A DNA stretch of 7,551 bases from NCBI GenBank assembly GCA_039187375.1, contig JBCCZN010000136.1, forward strand, positions 1 through 7,551, given 5' to 3'. Origin of the DNA: CALBPI01 sp039187375. GTDB taxonomy: Bacteria > Pseudomonadota > Gammaproteobacteria > Steroidobacterales > Woeseiaceae. Shown one piece after another: positions 1-5,804 of this stretch. The translations under genes and the position numbers were made by a program. Within the stretch, counting starts at the first letter, position 1; each line of letters starts with the position of its first letter. The notes under the pieces were generated by a model that saw nothing but the letters and a program-made list of their open reading frames with translations, was not told where the DNA came from and did no database searches.

Positions 1-1
1 A

Positions 2-607
2 TCTGACCATCTTCTGCGAGGTGGGATTGCACCGGGCCCGGCCCTCAGCATTATGGAAGCTCTCCATACGGTTCCTTTCCAACCTGTCCTTTGGGGCAGT
101 CTTCTTGGCTACGCCGTGTTGCCTCTCGCCTTGTTGGGGTTGTGGCCGCTATATCGAGCGTTGGAGCCCGCAGGCCGCCGATTGGCGTTGGTTCCAGTAG
201 TACTGTTTGGCTATTCGCTCACACTGTTCGCCGGTTATCACTACGCAGCCGTGCTGTACGCGCTGGGGTTTCAGGCGGCAGACGCCGCATCCAATAGCCT
301 TCTGACTGAGCAGCTCATGCAAGTTAACGATGGCGCCCTGACCGTTATCGGTATTCCGCTAACCATTGCGTCGCTTTGGATTATTGGACTCATTCTGTCG
401 GGGAAGACGCTGTACGCTCGCTGGATGGCAATTGTTTCGCCACTACTGACACAGTTGATCAGTCCGTTAGTCAAGATGATACCTAGCCCCTATGGCGGCT
501 ACATTGTTCCTGGATCGATGACCATTGTATTCGTTGTGTTTTTCGCTTTGGCGCTGTGGGTATCCTGGCCGTCATCGAAGCCTGGCGTCAGTAGTGAGCG
601 ACTTTAA
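2..607 (+). CDS. DUF6796-like multi-pass membrane protein, 5'-truncated
   Basis: Function unknown. The reading frame is open from base 2 to the TAA at 605-607. The first ATG is at 53, but the 17 codons before it also read as plausible protein (SDHLLRGG, then a Gly/Pro-rich stretch), so I take the true start to lie left of the window. About 201 residues are visible. Counting from the ATG, hydrophobic segments fall near residues 13-34, 43-70, 95-116, 124-142 and 152-170, with short polar loops, and the C-terminus is short and polar. The run SPYGGYIVPGS before the last segment, and the overall spacing, resemble the DUF6796 family from memory; no search was possible. It converges on the HXXEE gene across a 249-nt gap, and an operon partner, if any, lies to the left. 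Membrane location is secure, the family name moderate. Confidence 0.7.
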   Translation, partial: SDHLLRGGIAPGPALSIMEALHTVPFQPVLWGSLLGYAVLPLALLGLWPLYRALEPAGRRLALVPVVLFGYSLTLFAGYHYAAVLYALGFQAADAASNSLLTEQLMQVNDGALTVIGIPLTIASLWIIGLILSGKTLYARWMAIVSPLLTQLISPLVKMIPSPYGGYIVPGSMTIVFVVFFALALWVSWPSSKPGVSSERL

Positions 608-856
608 CCCGTGGCGCGGGCCGCGCTGTGGTCGCTGCAAATCGCGGTAAGTACCTGCAGTCTACTGTAACTACACTGGCCTACACACCACTCATACAAA
701 AGAACCGATATTGTTATACCGTCTACAAACTAAATTCACGTATATCCTCGCGTGTCATATACAAATCTTGCGAAGTGCCGATCGACGTGACTTGTGGCCT
801 GTCCATCACTGAAGCCAACGCTCGCAACCTTTCACAAAAGACTCCTTTTTGAAAAA
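608..856. other. Gene-free gap between convergent genes
   Basis: I see no convincing gene here. A GTG-started 74-codon frame at 628-852 on the plus strand has no recognisable motif and no good ribosome site. A GC-rich inverted repeat at 614-626 (GCGCGG g CCGCGC) follows the DUF6796-like stop codon by 6 nt but has no T-run after it, so it is at best a weak terminator. The interior holds a spaced inverted repeat, GTATAT at 740-745 and ATATAC at 757-762. CAAAAG/CTTTTTG around 834-849 could form a short A/T-rich hairpin just past the HXXEE stop codon. Confidence 0.5.
614..626 (+). terminator. GC-rich hairpin after the DUF6796-like gene (weak terminator candidate)
   Basis: Six-base arms GCGCGG and CCGCGC are separated by one base, starting 6 nt after the TAA. 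As RNA this would fold with fewer pairs, because the loop needs at least three bases. No U-tract follows (the next bases are TGTGGTCG), so Rho-independent termination is doubtful. Confidence 0.2.
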
Positions 857-1627
857 TCAATTCACCTGCCGTCCACGGGTTATTGAGAAGCCAATGAGCG
901 TTGGAACGATCGACCAAAAAACCAATGCGCCGTGGTAGGCCAATTCTGGAATAAAGCCAAATACATTCGCTGCTAGCATGCCGGCGACCATGATGACATG
1001 CGCAAGTACCGCCCAAATCACACTAAGCCAGATTTCGGCACGCGTTGTAACGCCCTCCTTCACAAGCTGTCGGTACGCCAGCAACGCGAACGGCAGAAAC
1101 AGTACCAGTGCGGTGATAAGCCCAGGGTTGTATGCCGCTTTCACCACGGCGGCCAGCGTGTGGGTCATGGCATTGACCAAAATGATCGCATTGATAGAAA
1201 GTGCTGGAAAGACACTACGTTGACTGCTCCAAATCGCAAGCAAACCCACCAGCCAAACCAGCGATGTGTTAATCACAAAGATGGACATTGGCGTCAGCGC
1301 CTCCACCGAACCGGCGGGCTGACCCAATGCCTGCGCGACCAAGTCGTTCACCGAGCCATGGAATGCGTATAGGTTTCCGAAGGCATCGACCCAATGCTCT
1401 TCGAATTGATGGATGATGTAGAGCACCAGCATCCACGTAGCAAGTGTACGCACACTGGAATGTCCACCTTTATCATCAGGTGTCAGCGCCAGCTGAAACA
1501 ACAGGATAGGAGCGAGAAACGTCCCCACCTTCATCCAGTGTGGGATCAAAAAAGTATGCTGTCCGAGCGGGATCCACAATGCAGTAAAAAACGTCAACAA
1601 GTAGAACAGAGACAGGCGCCGTTTCAT
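857..1627 (-). CDS. HXXEE domain-containing membrane protein
   Basis: 256 residues, multi-pass membrane protein of the HXXEE family, named for its conserved His-x-x-Glu-Glu motif; biochemical role unknown. The motif is seen as HQFEE at residues 73-77, followed by His78, inside a hydrophobic helix. A second family-like block is NAMTH at 152-156, followed by YNPG at 166-169. Hydrophobic segments lie near residues 7-28, 35-50, 62-75, 115-133, 142-162, 168-186, 198-222 and 230-249. Conserved His/Glu residues within helices suggest a metal site or a membrane enzyme; that is inference. The start is the ATG at 1627, with a G-rich ribosome site (GGGGGGAAG) upstream. An ATG 5 nt earlier is out of frame and stops after two codons. 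A perfect TTGACA -35 upstream suggests its own promoter. It follows the DUF6640-like gene by 132 nt on the same strand. Confidence 0.85.
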   Translation of the reverse strand: MKRRLSLFYLLTFFTALWIPLGQHTFLIPHWMKVGTFLAPILLFQLALTPDDKGGHSSVRTLATWMLVLYIIHQFEEHWVDAFGNLYAFHGSVNDLVAQALGQPAGSVEALTPMSIFVINTSLVWLVGLLAIWSSQRSVFPALSINAIILVNAMTHTLAAVVKAAYNPGLITALVLFLPFALLAYRQLVKEGVTTRAEIWLSVIWAVLAHVIMVAGMLAANVFGFIPELAYHGALVFWSIVPTLIGFSITRGRQVN

Positions 1628-1662
1628 TTCATGCTTCCCCCCGTACGTCTCCGATCATGGAT

Positions 1663-1693
1663 GTTGTATCCGATCCGATTTTTTGAGTGTCAA
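1663..1693 (-). promoter_or_regulatory. Candidate sigma-70 promoter for the HXXEE gene
   Basis: On the minus strand a perfect TTGACA (1693-1688) is followed by two possible -10 elements: GATACA (1670-1665, 17-nt spacer, 3/6 match) or TACAAC (1668-1663, 19-nt spacer, 4/6 match). The spacer is A-rich. Transcription would begin about 30 nt before the ATG at 1627, leaving room for the G-rich ribosome site. The -35 is convincing, the -10 mediocre. Confidence 0.45.
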
Positions 1694-1701
1694 TTTTTTG
1701 G

Positions 1702-1711
1702 CTTGCGCAAG
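1702..1711. promoter_or_regulatory. 10-bp palindrome upstream of the HXXEE promoter
   Basis: CTTGCGCAAG is a perfect 10-bp palindrome ending 9 nt upstream of the TTGACA element (minus-strand sense). The position suits an activator or operator site, but 10-bp palindromes also arise by chance in a window of this size. No matching second copy was noticed. Confidence 0.2.
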
Positions 1712-1759
1712 AACTTAACACACCAACTGGATGCCAATTGAAATACAGGTAGGTCACTC

Positions 1760-2167
1760 TCACCGTCGCCATGCTAAAAATGTCGCTGCTCCGTGAAAAA
1801 TTACAGCAAGAGAGAAACCGAAAATATTGCCATCTAGACCTAACACTTTGGGTGCATCAGGCACATCAGAAAGAGATCCACCATACGTACCAACCGAAAA
1901 AACTGCGATAAAGAAAGGGAGTAAGACCAACCATCCTGGTAGCGTAATTAGCCTGATAGCCATCGTTTGATGCTCTTTAATGCGCCACACACCAACGGTC
2001 GTTATAAGACCTGCAAAACCAAGTAAACCGAGCAGCCAAACCATATGGAAACGCGCGTGGGGTGGCCACGTGGCATTAAATACATGCGATGCTGATAAAT
2101 CGACGAATAATGGTCCAAAGGCAAATAAGATCACGGAAATTGACAGACATATTCTAATAGTCAGCAT
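1760..2167 (-). CDS. Small DUF6640-like membrane protein
   Basis: 135 residues, function unknown. Four hydrophobic segments lie near residues 5-22, 43-61, 71-93 and 115-132. The most distinctive part is the first loop, D23-L-S-A-S-H28-V-F-N31 leading into WPPHARFH at 34-41, which I associate with the DUF6640 family; this is recognition from memory. A His at 125 lies in the last helix, so several conserved histidines could face one site. The length is normal for such small four-helix proteins. The start is the ATG at 2167, with AGGA about 11 nt upstream. It follows the serine hydrolase by 175 nt and precedes HXXEE by 132 nt, so it may be transcribed alone. It is clearly A/T-richer (sampled lines 37-43% GC) than the flanking genes, which could mean recent acquisition. 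Confidence 0.7.
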   Translation of the reverse strand: MLTIRICLSISVILFAFGPLFVDLSASHVFNATWPPHARFHMVWLLGLLGFAGLITTVGVWRIKEHQTMAIRLITLPGWLVLLPFFIAVFSVGTYGGSLSDVPDAPKVLGLDGNIFGFSLAVIFHGAATFLAWRR

Positions 2168-2342
2168 CGTTTTTCTGTTCCTATGTTACGCAGTACTTTG
2201 GCATTTCCGGATATTATTGGACACGGCTCGTAAGCTCCCCGATCTGAGTGAGAGTTATTAGTAGGGTATCCTAGCGCTCAATACAACGTTTCACTTGTAG
2301 CCCGGAAAGTACACCCTCGCATTCTGGCGCATGTGATGCCAA

Positions 2343-4115
2343 TTACTTCCGGATAACTGCCCGTAGAAAGAAGTCTGTCATAAAGCGATCGCGAAACGCA
2401 TTTCGGGTCGAGCCATCACTGTAATTGCCCGCTTGTATGAGGACGACCAAATCGTGGGTCGGCACAATAAAAAGTAATTGTCCACCATTTCCACTCGCGT
2501 AAAACGTGTCGATATCGACGCCATCAATCGAGTACGTTTTACGCCACCAAGCAAATCCGTAATCGTCTTGCTCATTAATTGAACTATGTGCTCGCATGGA
2601 GTCTTGAACGTACGCCTCGGACAGCAATCGCTCACCGTTCCATACACCGCCATTTAGGTAGAGTTGCCCGAGCTTCAAAAAATCCCTCGGTCGCAGTCGA
2701 ATCCCTCCTCCCATATAGGTGCTCAATGTGGGCATCAGATTCACTTCGTAATGCGCTATCCCCAATGGATCTGCAAACCGTGTTTTGAAAAAATGAATAA
2801 GCGGCTCGCCGGTTGCCGCCTCAATCGCACCACCAATTAGATTGATACCGGCAGTGCAGTAAATACCGACACTTCCCGGTTGGCGCACCAGAGCAAGATT
2901 CAAGGCATAACGGTACCAGTCCGGTTCGGCGCTTTGACTCTGCATAACGTCTTCATTGCCTGGCGAATCGTAGTCGCCATCATCGCAGTCTAGGCCAGAC
3001 GTCATGGTGACTAAGTGGCGCAGAGATAGCCCTTCTTTGGCATCCGATTCGTTTTTATATTGATCGACACCACCAAAAAGCGGATAGACAGGCTGATCAA
3101 TGCTCTCTAAAGACTGTTCGAACAACGCCATACCGAGAAGCGCCGAAGTCAGCGATTTGCCAGCAGAACGCGAATCATGTGTGGCATCCGCATGAAAACC
3201 GTGGAAGTACTCATCCAGCACAAGCGTACCTTTATGGGCCACGAGGATCGCGTGGACATAGGGTTGTTGGAGCTTCTCAGGCTCGAACGCGGCAAGCTCA
3301 TTGACGAGCTGAAGTAACACGTCTTCATCAAGGCCGGCCGACATAGGCTCAGCAGTCTCCCAACCATCATCCAAGGATGCGGGCACTGGCAATGAGGTCA
3401 GTTCAACAGGAAACCGTCTGGGGAAAAAACCGGGTGCCTGGTCTCTGCCACGGCGAGAAAACTCCAGCGTCTCTCCTGTGCGGCCAAACACCAGAGCAAA
3501 CCGCTCTCCAGGGACGAGAATTTGAGCAGACGTCATGACAGCGCCATCCGGGTTACGAAAATGTAAACGCTCTTCATCGGCAACGACACTGTCTATCCGA
3601 AAGAAAACACCGAAGTTCCTTTCTGGGTTACGCAAGAATGATGCATACACGTCTTTCGTATCTGATTGTCTGAGCGGGATGTTCAAAGACACTCTGTCTA
3701 TATAGGGCTTTAGCAATCCAACGAACTGGTTGCTGTGCTTGGCGGCTAAGATCACCGGCGTTGCAATCGGATAATTTGCGATCTGCCCTGCTGGTTGAAT
3801 CCAATGGCCAACTATTGTGTCGTCAGCAGACGTCTGCCAGCCGTCAAACTGCCCATAGTCCGGAATAGAAAAATGCCAAGCCACCTCTCCATTAGACGTT
3901 GGCGTGACTGTCACCGGAATGTACTCGCCCCTCACGCGGGCAATCCACTGATCCTCCTCTAGAACCAGTTGAATCGATCCGTCGACATGCGGACCATAAA
4001 CATGCTCGGCAACCCAAAGACCATCCCAATCCACTGTCTGTTGCGCGAATCCACTGGCCGCTGCGCAAAGCAACACAACTGCTACGAAGATCCGGTTAAA
4101 TAGCCAATTTTTCAT
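2343..4115 (-). CDS. Exported serine hydrolase, beta-lactamase/S12 family, with extra N-terminal domain
   Basis: 590 residues. A signal peptide (MKNWLFNR, hydrophobic core, likely cut after GFA at 24) sends it to the periplasm or outside; there is no lipobox. Residues 25-240 form a strand-rich domain I cannot name. Residues 255-588 are the beta-lactamase-like (PF00144, peptidase S12) catalytic domain. The SxxK motif is SAGK at 317-320, making Ser317 the likely nucleophile and Lys320 the base. The second motif, normally YxN, reads YCT at 419-421, within YCTAGINLIGG. The third, normally HxG or KTG, appears as GNGGQ at 542-546. Related proteins are esterases, D-aminopeptidases or penicillin-binding-like enzymes; the substrate here cannot be told. 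The start ATG at 4115 has GGTGGA about 5 nt upstream. It lies 48 nt behind the GntR gene, probably in one transcript. Confidence 0.9.
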   Translation of the reverse strand: MKNWLFNRIFVAVVLLCAAASGFAQQTVDWDGLWVAEHVYGPHVDGSIQLVLEEDQWIARVRGEYIPVTVTPTSNGEVAWHFSIPDYGQFDGWQTSADDTIVGHWIQPAGQIANYPIATPVILAAKHSNQFVGLLKPYIDRVSLNIPLRQSDTKDVYASFLRNPERNFGVFFRIDSVVADEERLHFRNPDGAVMTSAQILVPGERFALVFGRTGETLEFSRRGRDQAPGFFPRRFPVELTSLPVPASLDDGWETAEPMSAGLDEDVLLQLVNELAAFEPEKLQQPYVHAILVAHKGTLVLDEYFHGFHADATHDSRSAGKSLTSALLGMALFEQSLESIDQPVYPLFGGVDQYKNESDAKEGLSLRHLVTMTSGLDCDDGDYDSPGNEDVMQSQSAEPDWYRYALNLALVRQPGSVGIYCTAGINLIGGAIEAATGEPLIHFFKTRFADPLGIAHYEVNLMPTLSTYMGGGIRLRPRDFLKLGQLYLNGGVWNGERLLSEAYVQDSMRAHSSINEQDDYGFAWWRKTYSIDGVDIDTFYASGNGGQLLFIVPTHDLVVLIQAGNYSDGSTRNAFRDRFMTDFFLRAVIRK

Positions 4116-4163
4116 CTCTTTCCACCGTTCTTTATTGTGTTTTTTGCGTCCGTAACACTGCGC

Positions 4164-4811
4164 TCAAGCACTCACGCGTGCTCTGAGCCACTCGCGTATC
4201 GGTTCAGCACCCGTTCGCATGTTCTGCCGTAACATCTGACAAGCACGTCTAAGCTGCGCATCAGCCAATGCGTCCAGAATTTGATCGTGTTCATCACCGG
4301 CAATCCAGACATGGGTTGTCTCACGGAACAATGCGTATTCGTAGCGCCTGGTTCGCCCCATTAAATTTCGAATCAAGTCCACGAGAATTGAGTTCGGACA
4401 CTGCTCCAGCAGCGAGAGGTGCCATTGGTTATCAAGGTCAATCGCTTTTGAAGCAGTCTTCGCGTCACGCATTCGGCGATTTAGCTTGCGGAGCTTTTCG
4501 ATATTGCTCTGATTAGGTACGCCAGCCATCCGCAGCGCTTCTGGGTCCAGAATGGGACGGATATCGTAGATTTCATTGAATTCATCCAAAGTCATCGGCG
4601 CTACGAAAAATCCGCGCTTCGGTGCTTTATAGACGATGCCATCCCCTACCAATTGCGTCAGCCCGTCCCGCAGCGGCGTGCGACTGATACCGAGCTCCTC
4701 GGACAAGGACACCTCGTTAATCCGCGCCCCATCGCGAAGACTGCCGTCGACAATGAGATTTCGAACAGCATGAGCCACGGTGTCTCCGATATTGTCTTTG
4801 GCAATGTGCAT
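4164..4811 (-). CDS. GntR family transcriptional regulator, FCD (FadR-type) subfamily
   Basis: 215 residues from the ATG at 4811; a GTG at 4829 would add six residues (MYIVYN), but those codons are the operator palindrome, so I prefer the ATG. Neither start has a clear ribosome site. Residues about 6-72 form the winged helix: EVSLSEELGISRTPLRDGL holds the recognition helix, and PKRGFFV the wing. Residues 76-205 form the all-helical FCD ligand domain. Three expected metal ligands are visible, Asp127, His131 (DNQWH) and His175 (EHDQI). The fourth, usually His near the end, is Asn197 (RQNM). FCD regulators usually repress genes for small organic acids or sugars and are released by the ligand. 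The serine hydrolase follows after 48 nt, so it is the likely target along with the regulator itself. Confidence 0.9.
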   Translation of the reverse strand: MHIAKDNIGDTVAHAVRNLIVDGSLRDGARINEVSLSEELGISRTPLRDGLTQLVGDGIVYKAPKRGFFVAPMTLDEFNEIYDIRPILDPEALRMAGVPNQSNIEKLRKLNRRMRDAKTASKAIDLDNQWHLSLLEQCPNSILVDLIRNLMGRTRRYEYALFRETTHVWIAGDEHDQILDALADAQLRRACQMLRQNMRTGAEPIREWLRARVSA

Positions 4812-4825
4812 ATTGTATACAATAT
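4810..4825. promoter_or_regulatory. GntR-type operator: perfect 16-bp palindrome on the regulator's start
   Basis: ATATTGTATACAATAT is a perfect 16-bp palindrome whose core TTGTATACAA fits the GT-N-AC pattern known for FadR/FCD-type GntR operators. It overlaps the first two bases of the ATG at 4811 and lies inside the extra codons of the alternative GTG start. Bound repressor would block both the likely -10 region and initiation, so autoregulation is the simple reading. Confidence 0.7.
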
Positions 4826-4846
4826 ACACTTTGCATCATGTTGCAA
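4819..4846 (-). promoter_or_regulatory. Candidate promoter of the GntR-hydrolase unit
   Basis: Minus-strand TTGCAA (4846-4841, 4/6 match to the -35) and TATTGT (4824-4819, 4/6 match to the -10) are 16 nt apart. The -10 falls inside the operator palindrome. Transcription would start at about 4812-4811, right at the ATG, implying a leaderless message, which would fit the absence of a ribosome site. TTGCA/TGCAA at 4831-4835 and 4842-4846 also form a small inverted repeat. Confidence 0.25.
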
Positions 4847-4882
4847 CTACTTCGCTGCAAACAGACCGTCGCAACCGCGCCG

Positions 4883-5692
4883 CTAGAGGTGAGGCCGCCA
4901 CATCAACATGATGGTCCCAAACACGCCAATCGCCGTGACCAGTGTGCTGATTCCAATCACAACTGCAGCGCCGAACGTGACAACTGCCCTACGACTGTTC
5001 TGGCAGCGCAGATACAGCTCAGTCAAAGCCAAAGGGATCAGGTAGCTTCCAAACATCAGCACTATGTCGGCTGGGCCATCCATTGTCGCAGTCATACCGC
5101 GCCCGCCTTGGTTGACGATGACCCAAGCCATGATTCCGATTCGCAGGAACCACACGCCATTGACCACCATGAACGCCCGCAGCGCATAACGTCGGTGCGC
5201 CACAAACCGCCGGCCGCGCGCGTGCCACCATGCAGCGATACAAAACCACAAAATCAACGCTGCATTGAGCGTTCCAGAGACGCCACCGGCAGTCGACAAA
5301 CGGGTGCCTCTCACCCACACCAGCCAGACCCCGCCGACCGACAGGAAAATCGAGATCACAAAGAACAGACGCCCGGTGATTCGGTGCAGTGTTTTGGCAT
5401 TGTTGCGTAACCATGGGATCAACTGCATTAGCCCACCAGCGGTCACGACCATCGCCAGCAACGCATGCAAAATAAACATGACATTGCCAGCCATATCACC
5501 AGAAATATATCCGTTAATTAATGGCTTATCATTCCAACTCTCGAAATCACCTGAGATAGTCCGTGCACCGTAATACAAGGCAATAAACGTAATGAAACCC
5601 AATTGACCCAACATGGCCACAAAAAACCAGGCCTGGGCCGAGCGCCTAAGGGTCAATTGACTGAATTGATGTGCGGCAGTAGTGTCAAACAT
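4883..5692 (-). CDS. DUF2306 domain-containing membrane protein
   Basis: 269 residues from the ATG at 5692, function unknown. A GTG two codons earlier (5698) is possible, but a short GGA lies 8 nt before the ATG and only 2 nt before the GTG, so the ATG fits better. Hydrophobic segments lie near residues 20-41, 68-92, 107-127, 138-156, 170-193, 207-228 and 236-262, giving about seven helices. Family-typical features are His76 in the second helix, the HRITGR block at 103-108 (LHRITGRLFF) after a short cytoplasmic-type loop, and AHRRY at 165-169 followed by FLRI. Intramembrane histidines recall quinone- or heme-binding proteins, but no function is established. It is transcribed divergently from the AraC-type regulator, which is its probable controller. 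The GntR gene follows after roughly 70 nt. Confidence 0.85.
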   Translation of the reverse strand: MFDTTAAHQFSQLTLRRSAQAWFFVAMLGQLGFITFIALYYGARTISGDFESWNDKPLINGYISGDMAGNVMFILHALLAMVVTAGGLMQLIPWLRNNAKTLHRITGRLFFVISIFLSVGGVWLVWVRGTRLSTAGGVSGTLNAALILWFCIAAWWHARGRRFVAHRRYALRAFMVVNGVWFLRIGIMAWVIVNQGGRGMTATMDGPADIVLMFGSYLIPLALTELYLRCQNSRRAVVTFGAAVVIGISTLVTAIGVFGTIMLMWRPHL

Positions 5693-5750
5693 GTTCACAA
5701 TCCGTGATTAACCAGACCAGCATGTTCAGCTTCAGATCCGCCCAAAGCTC

Positions 5751-5770
5751 GCCGATTGGCAAATCGGCCA
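5751..5770. promoter_or_regulatory. Overlapping inverted repeats in the divergent DUF2306/AraC promoter region
   Basis: GCCGATT (5751-5757) and AATCGGC (5762-5768) are perfect 7-base arms around GGCA. Overlapping them, TGGC (5757-5760) and GCCA (5767-5770) form a second inverted repeat with a 6-base centre. They lie 58 nt from the DUF2306 start and 34 nt from the AraC start, a good place for a shared operator. GCTTTTATT follows on the plus strand, so a weak terminator is an alternative reading. Confidence 0.35.
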
Positions 5771-5804
5771 GCTTTTATTCCAAATACTGCATGGAGCACA
5801 CCCC

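Noticed and set aside
806..835. Minus-strand AGGAG followed by GTG and a nine-codon frame just after the HXXEE stop codon
   Set aside because: The ribosome-site match is good, but MKGCERWLQ is too short to support as a gene and lacks independent evidence.
628..852. 74-codon GTG-started frame on the plus strand
   Set aside because: No recognisable motif, no ribosome site, and composition unlike the real genes. Best explained as a chance open frame in the gap.
2253..2281. Possible promoter for the DUF6640-like gene (TTGAGC with an A/T-rich -10)
   Set aside because: The -10 candidates match only 2-3 of 6 bases at acceptable spacing, so it is not supportable by eye.
1730..2344. Ten-base direct repeat GATGCCAATT at 1730-1739 and 2335-2344 flanking the DUF6640-like gene, considered as a cassette or insertion boundary
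   Set aside because: Many 10-base repeats are expected by chance in 7.5 kb, flanking bases do not match, and no integron attC core sites (RYYYAAC/GTTRRRY pairs) were found.
2343..4115. Antibiotic-resistance beta-lactamase
   Set aside because: The fold and SxxK fit the wider family, but the length (590 residues), the added N-terminal domain and the YCT and GNGGQ motifs point to an esterase or peptidase-like serine hydrolase.
4838..5410. 190-codon plus-strand open frame
   Set aside because: It is antisense to the clear DUF2306 gene, is rich in His, Gln, Pro and Arg as antisense frames of GC-rich genes are, and has no family features.
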